Below, piece by piece: positions 44,858 through 55,229 of a DNA stretch of 64,000 nt. The notes below the pieces were generated by a model, which made no database searches, was not told where the DNA came from, and was given only the letters and a program-made list of their open reading frames with translations. The DNA comes from Hypomesus transpacificus (Eukaryota > Chordata > Actinopteri > Osmeriformes > Osmeridae). The position numbers and the translations under genes were made by a program. Each line of letters starts with the position of its first letter. Position 1 is the stretch's first letter. The DNA is taken from contig NC_061072.1 in assembly GCF_021917145.1 (NCBI RefSeq), forward strand, positions 12,312,687-12,376,686. Direction: 5' to 3'.

Positions 44858-44932
<75 letters not shown>

Positions 44933-46394
44933 TGCAGATCAGTTCTGTGTGTGAGCTGATCCATAAAGGACTGCAGCACTGCAGAATGAGATTGGGGGAA
45001 ATCTTATTTGGGCTTAGCACCAGACACAGAACCGTGAGTATCCTAACTGACATACCAGCCAGACCACCAGACCTCGCTTCAATTACCAATACCACACACA
45101 CAGTACAAACATACAAGCATTAAATCACACACACACACAGAAACACACAGATGACCACACACACACACCAACACCAACATGGCTGGGAGACACTAGTCAT
45201 GATGGACACCTGCTGTAGAGCTGTCCAGAATGGAGGAACCAACTTTTCTTCAGACCAAAGAGCAGAAGTCAAAAACGACTTCTGCCCTTTGGTCCTTTTG
45301 ACACCCAGCAGATGTGAATGATGACATACTCAGTTTTTGATTATGCAGTGAGTTGATAAAAGACTCATGGAGACAGATGGATTCTGGAAGAAGAGGACTT
45401 TTAATGTACAACCCCCCACCCCTCTCCAAGCACACACACAACCTACCACACACACACACACACACACACAATAAATGGTCTAGGATGAGATCATGTCATA
45501 ATAGTTATCTCTAAATCAAACATTCACTCTTTTGGGATGCCTCTTTCTAGGCTTTGAAAAAATTGACGGTAGCATGTGTATGTGTGTGTGGGGGGGGGTG
45601 ATCTTTGGAATGTGATACTAGATCCTACACACACAAGTGGAGCAGAACAACACAGCCATGCAAATTCCCACAAACACACACACACATACTGAGGTCTATG
45701 TCGGTGTGGTCGACTCAAGGGAGTCATATGAGAGCAGTGACAGAGCAAGAGAGAGCTGGAAATAGGAAAAACGATCGGAAAATCTGATTGTCTGTATTAT
45801 TCTAAGTTTCCTGGGGGAGAACAGAGAAAGCTTAAATGAAGACCTTCTGAGTGTTGGGGATAAGATAAGAAACACGTATTGTGGAAATATGAAACGTTAT
45901 GAGCGAAATTGAGAGAGTGGAATAAAAAAACAACGAGAGAGTCAGAAAAAGCAGTGAGAGGTAATGAGAGATACAAAGACACACCCTCTGTGTAGACCAC
46001 ATATCGTCCCCTCTCCTCTTTTTCTCAAGCTCTGAAACCTGGGTCAAGTGACCAGGGTGTGGCCTCAACATGGCTCTCCATGGAAACAAGCCGCATCTGC
46101 TTTTTGAATCCCCTCTGGACATTGTGTTCAAGGTCTGCATGGTAAACAAGAGACCTTCACTAATGTTTCAGTTGAAGGGCTGGGCCCTGGTTTGTTCCTG
46201 TAGTTCAGTTCTGGAGAGGTAGAACTTTAACAGCAAATATAGAATGTGCACCGCTAGCTCTGATACGCTTGTGTATGTTTAATTAGACAAAAGGATCTAA
46301 AGAGGCCATTAATTGATTAATTGATGTGCTGATCCTCTCATGTTTCCTGGACTTTTAACCCTTTTCATCACATTCTTCTCTCTCTCTCACTCTA

Positions 46395-46426
<32 letters not shown>

Positions 46427-46764
46427 ATCACATTCAATTCCTGCCCTGGTCTGAGCTTGTAGCTGCAAGCTGAGTGTGTGTGTGTTGTATGTGTATGTTC
46501 TATGTTACCTTGTTATGTTTCCTGATACAAGAATAGAGATAGTTAGACACAAAGATGCCATGACTAATGAGGCTTACAGTTTCTCTGTGCTTCAGCATGT
46601 GGATGTTGCCCTTGGTGGAGGGCACACACATGTACAGTCCTTGAGGAAGAATTCCAGCTATTCTGTGTGTGATGCAGCCAGAGGTGCGACAATCAAAAAT
46701 GTCTGTGACAAGGATTTCTTGAGCTGTAAGGCCTATCAGCCATTGTTCAGTCATGACATCACTA

Positions 46765-46839
<75 letters not shown>

Positions 46840-47791
46840 CAGACATTGTTGACCCTACACAACACTGGGAAAGAATCTTCACAGATCTGTCCAATCTTTG
46901 TCTCTCTCTCTTGCTCTTTGTACCTTCCTCTCTTCTAAAAGATGAGTCAGAGAGGAGAAGAGAGAAGGGTGGAGAGTAGTGGAGGGAGAGGACTTCTCAG
47001 CACTGTAATGCAGAAGTAGTGGTGATGGTGGCTTGAGTGTGTGTGTATGTTTGTGTTTGTTAGATATAAATAGTCTACAGGAAATTACAATGTCTCTTCC
47101 TAGCTTGTACAACTGCATGTTACAAGCAAATGTAACAAACGATACTATAGGCCTAAGTCTCATGAAGATTGCTAAAACCAACTGTGTCATAGGCTACATG
47201 ACAACACCCATCCCCGAAAAAACATTTCAACAGCAATAACAGGTGACAGTCATGACTCCCAGCCCTTAACATATCAGAGTTGGATCACATAGTGTCCAGA
47301 CAATGGCTTCAACAACGCCAAGCGTTGTGTATGCTATAGCTAGAGGAATTTGTATTATGGTAGTTCCATTTTCAGTTCATAGTTCATTTCAAGTTCACAG
47401 CCTTATCGGCTGTAAGCCTATGCATGCATGCTCTGAGGTGTGTCAAAATATCTCTATCTGGTAAGGCCCTCCTCTGTTTATATATCGACCAATTTGTCAA
47501 AGAAATTAAGTGGGCCAAATACTCAATTATTCTGGGAATGTAGCTAGAACGATAATATTGTTTTCTAAGTGACCTGATGGAATATATGACAGGTGCACCT
47601 GCCGACACCTGCTTCTCGTGCAAACGCCAGAACAAGAGAGAAAAACAGTCAAAGCGTTTGGCGCGCCTATAATATTATTTCTAACTGCTGGTTTTCTCAC
47701 CTGCATTGCCGCAGTCCGCGCATACATCGTTGCCAGGTCTATCCAAAACGTCTTGCAACAGCCGTTTATTCCCCTCGGGCTCCGAGGCCAT
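38772..47791 (-). CDS. ADAP1: ArfGAP with dual PH domains 1 (centaurin-alpha 1), 11 exons
   Basis: GTPase-activating protein for Arf6 that binds PIP3/IP4 and moves to the plasma membrane; neuron-rich in mammals. Exons (minus): 47701-47791, 44492-44622, 43883-43974, 42609-42691, 40846-40958, 40607-40753, 39888-39971, 39704-39766, 39384-39455, 38956-39184, 38772-38800. These give 377 aa (human 374), all phases consistent. The ArfGAP zinc finger CX2CX16CX2C uses Cys24, 27, 44 and 47, with the catalytic arginine at about 52 (LLHRS). The first PH domain starts near [17 protein letters not shown] (134-150) with its basic phosphoinositide-binding residues. The second PH domain includes [16 protein letters not shown] and [17 protein letters not shown]. 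The final exon gives EAHFKHKP, identical to the human ADAP1 end, which separates it from ADAP2. Some donors are weak (exon 6 GTTAGC, exon 8 GTTAGA). COX19 is head to head, as beside human ADAP1. Confidence 0.97.
39480..39603. repeat. (GA)n-rich block in ADAP1 intron 8
   Basis: GA arrays with G-run interruptions and a partial duplication of 'ggcagagagtggaggga'. It fills half of the 248-nt intron between ADAP1 exons 8 and 9 and reads CU-rich just before the exon 9 acceptor. Confidence 0.95.
42235..42342. repeat. (GA)n/(GACA)n microsatellite
   Basis: GACAGAGA units grade into a pure GA array of about 28 units (42287-42342), in ADAP1 intron 4. It reads (CU)n in the transcript. Confidence 0.97.
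43088..43416. mobile_element. Non-autonomous DNA transposon (MITE-like), 329 bp
   Basis: Imperfect terminal inverted repeats: 'tagtgtccaaaagt' at 43088-43101, and the inverse of 'tagtgtagggtccaaaagt' at 43398-43416, with a 5-base difference inside. The interior is AT-rich on the right and carries no intact transposase frame. Located in ADAP1 intron 3-4 sequence (42692-43882). The superfamily is not assigned; a Tc1-type origin is possible. Confidence 0.7.
44033..44120 (+). mobile_element. Short tRNA-derived SINE remnant
   Basis: Box B-like 'ggtttgaatcc' is followed by a short body and the tail 'ggataaaaacatctgctaaatg', which resembles the 3' tail of the longer SINEs here. Box A and most of the body are missing or diverged. 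In ADAP1 intron 2. Confidence 0.6.
44866..44930. repeat. (GA)n microsatellite
   Basis: Pure GA array of about 32 units in ADAP1 intron 1, preceded by (GT)n and GCGT units (44823-44855). It reads (CU)n in the transcript. Confidence 0.97.
46768..46838. repeat. (GT)n microsatellite
   Basis: About 35 uninterrupted GT units in ADAP1 intron 1. Open frames through it are low-complexity artefacts. Confidence 0.97.
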
Positions 47792-48322
47792 AGTAAGTTT
47801 ATTTTTTTGTAGCCTCACCCTTTTAGAAAGATGTGGACAAAAGAGGACGTTGCCTAAATCTAAACACTTAGTTTAAATCTTGATTCTTTGAAATGAAAAT
47901 TACATTTTAAACTAAAACGTGAAAAATATGATCTAAGCCTGACGGATGGCAAGTCTTTCTTTCTCCTTCTCGCCCCTGACAGCTCAATTACAGTGTCTCC
48001 CTGACTGCATAATCTCAAACGGGTGGCATCCCCTCCCGGTTTCTCTGGTATTGGCTTCTGCAGCTGAAGCGAGACCTCCAGCGGAGGTGGACTGCCTACC
48101 CGTTTTTACTTTTCTGTCTCTTTAACAGTCAGTTGCCATTGCCAATTGCAGATTTATCGTTCATTTTCTCATCGACATATTCTACGGATTGATTGTTTAT
48201 GTCTGTTTAAAGGAACATACGTCATCGGTAGGGCGACAGGAAGTTCGCCGTTTTCAGCTAAAGGTCGTGTTTGTTTGTGTTGCTGCGAGTTAGGGTTAAC
48301 TAAGCTTTCCATATAAATAATC
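47792..48322. promoter_or_regulatory. Bidirectional promoter region of ADAP1 and COX19
   Basis: 531 bp separates the divergent start codons. Human ADAP1 and COX19 are also neighbours, so the arrangement is old. No clear TATA box sits at a usual distance; 'atataaat' at 48311-48318 abuts the COX19 ATG and is within its 5' UTR. Confidence 0.6.
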
Positions 48323-49136
48323 ATGTCGACTGCTATGAACTTTGGAAGTAAGTCCTTTCGGCCTCGTGCCCCAGACAAAGGATCTTTTCCTCTGGATCAC
48401 TTTGGTGAGTGGCTGACAAAATGGAAAAACGAAGTTAACTACAGTGACGGCTTGAAAATGCGCAATTTCATCTGGAATCAAATCAAACCTTGAGTATTAG
48501 CTTACATTTGTAAATTCGAGTAAAGCGGTAGTCCTTTGACAAGTACTGTTCTCAAACATTGCCACTCATGTTGTCAGTTACATGAATGCACGCCTGTTTA
48601 GTAAACCTAAGTTTATCTCTATAATCTTTGTCTATCACAACAGGAGAGTGTAAAGCCTTCAAAGACAAGTTCATGAGGTGTTTGAGAGACAACAGCTTCG
48701 ATAACTCCAAATGTAGGCTCCAGTCGAAAGACTATCTAGGGTGCAGGATGGACAAGTGAGTAATTGTTTATATAGTTCACACAAAGGCTCCCTGCTGGGT
48801 GTTTAGTTTTAGAAATCATTGTTGATTTGTTTACACACCCCAAAAGAGCATCAAGCAAGGTGATATTTAGGGGCACACACACAGTACAATACCACTCGTC
48901 AGTATTGCTTCCATCCACATTGCCCCTTTCCCCTCTTGACACACAACCACCACCCTTAAGCTTGCAATTTGTAATTGCAATAAGCACGAGTGCTGTGTTT
49001 AACATCTCGTACCTCTTCTTACCATTCCTCCTGTCCTGTGTGTTCTAGTCAGCTGATGGCTCGGGAGTCTATGGAGAGACTTGGCTTTAAGGACGTGATG
49101 GATCCTCCCATCCAGGACAAGGAGGCTAAACCATGA
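48323..49136 (+). CDS. COX19: Cytochrome c oxidase assembly factor COX19, 3 exons
   Basis: Small twin-CX9C (CHCH) protein of the mitochondrial intermembrane space and cytosol, needed for copper handling in cytochrome c oxidase assembly and partner of COX11. Exons: 48323-48404, 48644-48755, 49049-49136, all GT..AG, giving 93 aa (human 90). It starts [12 protein letters not shown], as in human. The helix-loop-helix cysteines form two CX9C motifs at Cys30/Cys40 and Cys51/Cys61, all encoded in exon 2. The C-terminal tail is acidic/Lys-rich and diverges from human. No mitochondrial presequence is present, as expected for Mia40-imported proteins. It is tail to tail with RNPS1, 565 bp between stop codons. 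Confidence 0.97.
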
Positions 49137-49372
49137 ACTACAGACTGGGACAATTAGACACAGACCCTGAGATGTTGAAGAGTGACAGTGACTTTTGAAA
49201 GTGAAGCCTATTGGACACCATGTACATACAATTTAATTGTAATGTTTTGTTTATAAATATTTTGGTTATTTAAAGTATCATGGCTTGGGTGCTCTGTGAC
49301 CTACTGCATAGCTACTTAGTTATGGTCAAGTTTCTGACAAACAGGTTGGATATAATTCAAACACTCATGAAA

Positions 49373-49378
49373 TTTATT
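49373..49378 (-). terminator. RNPS1: Candidate RNPS1 polyadenylation signal
   Basis: AATAAA on the minus strand (plus tttatt), about 325 nt beyond the RNPS1 stop codon. It lies only about 240 bp from the COX19 stop, so the two 3' UTRs may meet or overlap. Confidence 0.5.
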
Positions 49379-49701
49379 GTCAGCACAAATACAGGCCAGA
49401 TCCATGTGGAGACAGACCAACTATGATGGGGGACTTCATTAAAGCAAAATTTAGCTACGTTTTACTACAAAAAGTAAGTAATACAAGAATCCTGTAAAAA
49501 CACAGATTAAAAAGATACAGATCACATTTCCGTCTTCCACAAGATAGGACACCAAGAACCACAGTTTGAGGAAGCGGATCACCCTTCATCTGACGGGGCT
49601 TGCATATCATTAGCCATTACATAACCACGATGTCTCCAGGCTTATAAAACTATGCTGAATACCCAGGGTGAATAAAGGGAAGGGGCAACAGTTGGAGGAT
49701 G

Positions 49702-52429
49702 TTAGCGAGAGGAGTTGGAGCTGGAACGCGAGCGGTGGCGTCTGCGCCCAGGGGACCGGGAACGGGACCTGCGTCGTACAGGGGACCGTCTCCGTGGAGA
49801 CCGTGACCTAATGAAGACAGAAGGTGTGAACAAGATTTTACTTCCTGGCATCCAAGTGGAATCATAAGCATCTAAAATATGACAGGAATTTAGAAACGTG
49901 GGCCTAATAGACCCTTTTATGACCTACGTCAGAAGGTATGCGCGCGCATCCTGGATGCAAAAAAGCGGCAATTTCAGCCACAGTTAGTGACAGTGCAAGT
50001 GGATTTTGGATCTATTGTTAAAAAAAGGCAATCCTGGGATGCCAAAACAGGTCAACTAAAATAAAAGGTCTCAATTTCTACCGCATTCCATCGGGGAAAA
50101 GACCGTTTATGCAAACGGGGAGATTGAGGCTTCATAAAACGAGTTGACTGGACTGAAGACATCATAATAAATACACGCATATGTGGGGCGCATTCTATAT
50201 CCGCTAAGTTAATTTTGTTTATGTTAGCTAACTTAAAATGGTGTTACTTACGCCATTTCTTTTGCATCTAAAATGTGTGCGCACACTACATGGCATGAGC
50301 ATTGTTTACCAACGGAGAAAGGATTTATAATATAATCCTATTTAAACACCTGTGATGCAATACTTGGAATATATTTGTGAAACACAGCTCAGAGGTCAGA
50401 CTCGAGGAACTAAGGACCAGGTCCATCGTGGTTCTGAATGAGACATCCACACTGAGGACTGACCTTCTCCTCATCCGCGGAGGGGTGCGACGCCACATGG
50501 GTGGAGGAGGAGGCATCCTGCGAGGAGGGGAGGGTCTGCGGGGGATTGGGCGCGTCCGGGGAGCCAACACGGCACTGGCTGTGATCTCCTGTCCGTCAAT
50601 CTGACCTGCAGACACATGGGCGAAGACCGATTGAGATGGAGTTACATGGACATAATGACATTTATATTTAACTGATAAAAATGAGTTTGTATAAAATGTC
50701 AGATATGCTAGCTCCAGTTCTGCCTATTAGGTTTTGACCATAAAATCAGTAGTGCTGATTTTAATTAACATGCGCATTTTAATCCAATTGGGATTACTCA
50801 TACAGTGGATTGTTCCACCAACCTCCATCCATGTGTTTTAGAGCCTTCTCAGCCTCCTCTGGCGTCTCAAACTCCACATAGGCATGGCCTCTTGACAGGT
50901 GGGGGTGGAGCCTTTCCATAGGCATGTCAATCATCTTGATCTTCCCATAGGTGGAGAAAATCTCTTGGATGTGGTCCTTAACGGAGGGAGGGAAGGAGAG
51001 ACAGGTAAACAAGACACTGAGCCATAGAGCCAGAGGGTGCCAGTACAGGGTGTGTCATCTCACCTTGATGACGTTCCTGGTCAGGCGTCCCAGGTAGACC
51101 TTGGTGGGTCTGGGACTGGGGCTCCTGCGACGCCTCTCCCTCTCATCCTTCTTCACTGACTTGGACCTGCAGGAAGGAGATATAAGTCAAAACGTAATCT
51201 ACTTGGTACCTACAACTTCTACAGTCACTAGGGTGAGAACATTTTTTTTAAACACATATGAAAGCAAGTCTGGTCTTTGATAAGTCTGCACAGCCAATCT
51301 GAATGTAAATTGTGTTTAGGGCAAGTGCAGCGTACTTGAAAGTGGTGAACAAAATGGAGGTTTATGCAGATTTGCTCATCAAATATTTTCAGGAGTATGT
51401 TTGGTTACCCTCAAACACCATGCACAACCACCCACATAATTGTGAGATGCATGTTTCCTACTTCGAGCATAGGCTCAAAAAGTCCTTGGATACATTCAGT
51501 TGCCATTCTGGACACTTACTTGGAGCGTGAGCGCCGACGGTTGTCGTGGCGCCTGCGGCTCGGGCTGGGCGATCCAGAGCTGGAACTGGAGGAGCGGGAG
51601 CTGGAGGACCCGGAGCGACTTGAACCTGAGGAAGAGCTAGAACCACTGGAAGACCCAGAGCTGGAACCAGAACTGCTGCTGGAGCTGGAGCTTGAGAGAG
51701 CCGGGGGAGAGAACAGGTAGGGGGCAGCAGAAGCTGATTATTGAGAACTTTATTGAGTGATCAGCACTTGGTAGTTTTCGCTCAATTTAACACGATATAT
51801 CACTCCCTCTCCTCTTCACACAGACTATTTGCTAGCTTCATCTACATTTGAGGTCTCACCTGCTGCTCCCACTAGAAGCACTGCGCCGTTTACGACCCTT
51901 GTCCCTGCCTCGATCCTTCTCAGCTCCCTCCTTCACCGTCCCTGTTTTCTCTTTTCCTCGTTCTTTAGCCTTGTCCTCTGGTCGTTCCCTTTTCGTCGGA
52001 GAAGGCGCCCTATTAGACGACAAAACGCGATTTCGAGGTAATTTAGCTAACCTTTGTTGGATATCAAGCAAGATCGTTAGTTAGCTACAAGCAAATTGCA
52101 ATAATACTGTATATCAAGATACGGTATCAATTGCTTATAACATTTATTTTGAACATTTAGATAGCTAACTGTATCCTTCTTTCTACTTTGTTTGTTTCTT
52201 GTTTCCTTTGACTAGCTGGATAGCAAACGCAAATTACTAACACGCTAGACTAGCTAGCTAATTCGTAGCTAGTTGTTGTAGCACGGACTCAAGTCAGCGG
52301 TCTCTGTCACTTGTGCTACACAGATATGGCTAGGTGGACGTGTAATCGAATAACTATTCACCGTAAATAAATTCATATTTTCACACGACTAGAAGTACAA
52401 TTAGAAGTAAAATTAACACAAACGTACAT
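49702..52429 (-). CDS. RNPS1: RNA-binding protein with serine-rich domain 1
   Basis: Nuclear SR-related splicing activator, part of the ASAP/PSAP complexes and peripheral to the exon junction complex. Exons (minus): 52428-52429 (the AT of the start codon), 51860-52009, 51520-51690, 51064-51166, 50823-50976, 50464-50605, 49702-49807. Total 275 aa. The N-terminus reads MAPSPTKR, then a Lys/Arg/Glu-rich stretch, a long poly-Ser segment (about 45-95), an RRM at about 129-208 (KVYLGRLTRNVIKDHI, GHAYVEF, LKHMDGGQIDG) and a C-terminal Arg/Ser/Pro region ending RSRSSSNSSR, as in human. The start is the unusual point: exon 1 ends in AT and exon 2 begins with G, in a good context (A at -3, G at +4). 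A longer human form with an extra N-terminal segment exists; I find no equivalent exon here. The transporter gene is head to head with it. Confidence 0.95.
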
Positions 52430-52855
52430 CTTTTCAGTCCCGCTCAGATTGTTCTCCCTTTTATCGTTGACTCGTTGCGAGAGTCGCACAGAGATGACGA
52501 TGTCGCAGCAACAGTGATTCGTCCTATGTGATTGCGTGATCTTGTGCAGTTTTTGTTACACTCTGCACATAAGCAAAGGACTGCGCAACAGTAGGTAACA
52601 GGGGACATCGAAGCCGCGCACCATAATGTTCCCTTACAATGAATGACCAGAAGCTCATTGAATTGGTTCGGATAGATGGTAAGGTAGAACAACACTTTGT
52701 CAATCAATTTTCTGTATATTTTAGAGCACTAAGACCAGTGCATTTAAACAGGCTACATTAATACTAAGTAGCCTAATCGTCATTTGAATATTTTGCCCAC
52801 GTACATAACCGTGAGCTTTGATAAAGGCTAAATTAAAAAGCCCCCTGCCTTTTAA
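52430..52855. promoter_or_regulatory. Shared upstream region of RNPS1 and the SLC2A11-like gene
   Basis: 426 bp between divergent starts. The RNPS1 5' UTR occupies its left part. No obvious TATA box is seen for RNPS1, as expected for a housekeeping gene. The short spacing means the transporter either shares this promoter or has unseen upstream exons. Confidence 0.5.
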
Positions 52856-54759
52856 ATGATTGTCAATGAAGATCCAGTGCCCCAGGCAGAGAACTACAAG
52901 GAGAAAAGTCCAACTGGCAGTTCTAGAACCCTTGCTCTGACAGTGTGCTCAGCTGCCATTGGTGGGACCTTCCAATATGGCTACAACCTGTCAATTATCA
53001 ACGCCCCCACCAATTACATCCAGGCATTCATCAATGAAACCTATCAGGAGCGCTGGGGAATCGGCTTGGACGTCTCTCGGGTCACTGTAATCTGGAGCCT
53101 TATTGTATCTGCTTTCTCACTGGGTGGCTTAGCTGGAGCCCTGCTTGCGGGGCCAATGGCTGTGCATTGTGGTAGGAAGCAGTCACTGTTGGTCAACAAC
53201 ATCTTTATGTTTGTAAGTTCCCTGTTGGTGGTGACCAGTAGGGCAGCAAGATCTTTCGAGATGATTGTTGTGGCTCGGTTCCTGGTAGGGGTCAATTCTG
53301 GGGTCAGCATGAACATCCAACCCATGTACTTTGGAGAGAGCGCACCCAAACACCTGCGAGGAGCTGTGACGTTCTCCTCAGCTGTCTTCACTGCCTTCGG
53401 TATCTTCATGGGACAGGTGAGGTAAAAGCCCTGGAAGGGGCAGGGCCAGGTGATGTAGAAAGACTGGGACAGGTGAGGTAAGCCTTAGGGCAGGGACAAG
53501 CGAGGTTTAGAGGGCTGGAAGAGGAGAAGCCAATGAGGGGGCAGGGCCAAGTGAGGTAAGACAGTTTAGGTATGAAGGCTAGGACAGATTGCAATGCTCC
53601 ATCTTCTCTGTTATTCAAGCCAATTGTCTGCATTGTGTGGAGGATGGATGCAATAACACATACTTGTGTCTGTCTGCAGGTGATAGGTTTGACTGAGCTG
53701 CTGGGCAGCGAGCCCCTGTGGCCCTACCTGCTGGCTAGCAATGCTTTGCCGGGCTTCCTCCAGCTCCTCACCCTCCCCTGGTTCCCGGAGAGCCCCCGCT
53801 ACCTCCTCATTGACCGGGGGGACTACCAGGCATGCGCACTGGCCCTGGGGAAGCTCCGTGGGGGTCGGCCCCCTGTGGGGGAGATGGAAGAGATGCTGGA
53901 AGAGCAAAAGGCACTAGCGGTATCAGCTGGCCGCTCTTCTGCCAAGACCATCTGGGAACTGTTCTCGGACCGAGCCCTACGACCCCAACTCCGGACAGTG
54001 ATGGTCGCCAGCAGCGCTATGATGCTCTGTGGAAATGACGCCATCTACTTCTACGCTTCCTCTATCTTCCTGCAGGCAGGGGTGCAGCCTAATCAGGTCC
54101 AGTATGCCTGTATTGGTACAGGGGCCTGCGAGTTTACTGCTGCTATTGTATGCAACCTGCTCATAGAGAAGGTGGGACGCCGGAGGCTTCTCATGGGTGG
54201 CTACGGTCTGATGGCGTGCTGGGCGTTGGTCTTTACACTGGCGCTCTCGTTAGAGGGCACGGTGCCAGGCATGCCCTACCTCAGCGTGGTCTGTGTGTTC
54301 GCCTACATCCTCAGCTTTGGTATGGGCCCGGCGGGGGTGACCGGGGTGCTGCCTGCCGAGATTTTTGATCAGGCGGCGCGGCCAGCCGCCTACATGGTGG
54401 CAGGGTCCCTCATGTGGATCAGTCTCTTCCTGGTTGGGATGGTGTTTCCGTTTGTGGTCAGAGGGCTGGCAAACCTGTGCTTCCTGCCTTTCTTCTTTGT
54501 GTGCGTGACATCGTCCCTGTTCATGGGAATGACTCTGCCGGAGACCAAGGGCCGGAGTCCCGCGGAGATCAGCTTAGAGTTTGACAGGCTGAGGTTGAAG
54601 GACCAGAGGGGTGCTGGGGGCCAGGGAGGTGATCCCAAGAAGGAGCACTATCTGCAGGGTCAGCCATGTCCTCGCTCCCTTCCACAGCTTCAATTACTTT
54701 CAGAGTCTGGGGATGGAGATTGGGAGGGTGGCCCAGCTGACCCAAAACCTGCTGTATGA
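52856..54759 (+). CDS. Class II facilitative sugar transporter, GLUT11-like
   Basis: Twelve-helix major facilitator, closest by eye to SLC2A11 (GLUT11), which carries glucose/fructose; fish SLC2A11 relatives have roles in pigment cells. Coding exons 52856-53416 and 53680-54759, one 263-nt GT..AG intron, phase 0 after MGQ; 546 aa (human GLUT11 about 496). Signatures: GTFQYGYNLSIINAPT in helix 1, GRKQSLLVNN after helix 2, NIQPMYFGESAPKHLRG, PESPRYLLIDRGD, the helix 7 motif SAMMLCGNDAIYFYASS (shared with GLUT11 rather than class I QLS), GRRRLLMGGYG, and PETKGR at about 474. A Gly/Pro-rich tail of about 70 residues follows. Two coding exons is far fewer than usual for SLC2A genes, suggesting intron loss or an old retrocopy. 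The frame is intact with no stop codons. Exact paralogue not assigned. Confidence 0.87.
53417..53679 (+). repeat. Minisatellite-like intron of the transporter gene
   Basis: This single short intron carries several imperfect copies of a 'gggcagggccaggtgaggta'-type unit (about 53438, 53460, 53490 and 53538). Each copy resembles the exon-end/donor sequence 'gggacaggtgaggta' at 53410-53424. The unit therefore seems to have spread from the 5' splice site, creating decoy GTGAGG/GTAAGC donors. Confidence 0.75.
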
Positions 54760-55223
54760 AGCAGAGTATTGAACCAATGAGAAAGTTGCACTATTAATTT
54801 ATTTATTTATTCTGGTGCGTGAAGCCATGCTGTATTTACAGTACATAATATTGTACTTAGTTAAAGCCAAATGTCCTCTCATGCATTGGTGAAGTTCTAA
54901 GATGCTGTTGGTTTGATCCAGGTGATGGGGTTAGCTCAATTCACACTTGAATGATACTGTAGAAAGAAGAACATTATGTAATTATATGAAAAGGATTTAA
55001 ATTATTGTATTTATTATTTGATTATCATAATATATGTCATAATCTTCAGTTGAAACATCACCAAGGTAGCCAAACTGTGTGTTTACTTCCTGAGAAGGAT
55101 TGTTGTTTTTGGTGACAATCAGCTGAGATGTGCCAACTTTGGTTATTACATATGTAAGAATGCCTTTGTTTTAATGTGTGCAATACTGTATGCACTTCCA
55201 AATCGGTCATGTGACTATATCCA

Positions 55224-55229
55224 AATAAA
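55224..55229 (+). terminator. Candidate polyadenylation signal of the transporter gene
   Basis: AATAAA 465 bp after the stop codon on the coding strand, the first canonical signal downstream. A second lies near 56210. Confidence 0.55.

Larger units (their letters stand above)
44623..47700 (-). other. ADAP1: ADAP1 intron 1 (3.1 kb)
   Basis: No exon is seen. It contains a (GA)n array (44866-44930), CA runs (45129-45170, 45433-45471), a CT tract (46380-46426) and a long (GT)n (46768-46838). Large introns after exon 1 often hold regulatory sequence; none is identifiable here. Confidence 0.7.

Noticed and set aside
38772-47791. ADAP2 as identity of the ArfGAP gene
   Set aside because: The C-terminal EAHFKHKP, the [25 protein letters not shown] segment and the COX19 neighbour all match ADAP1.
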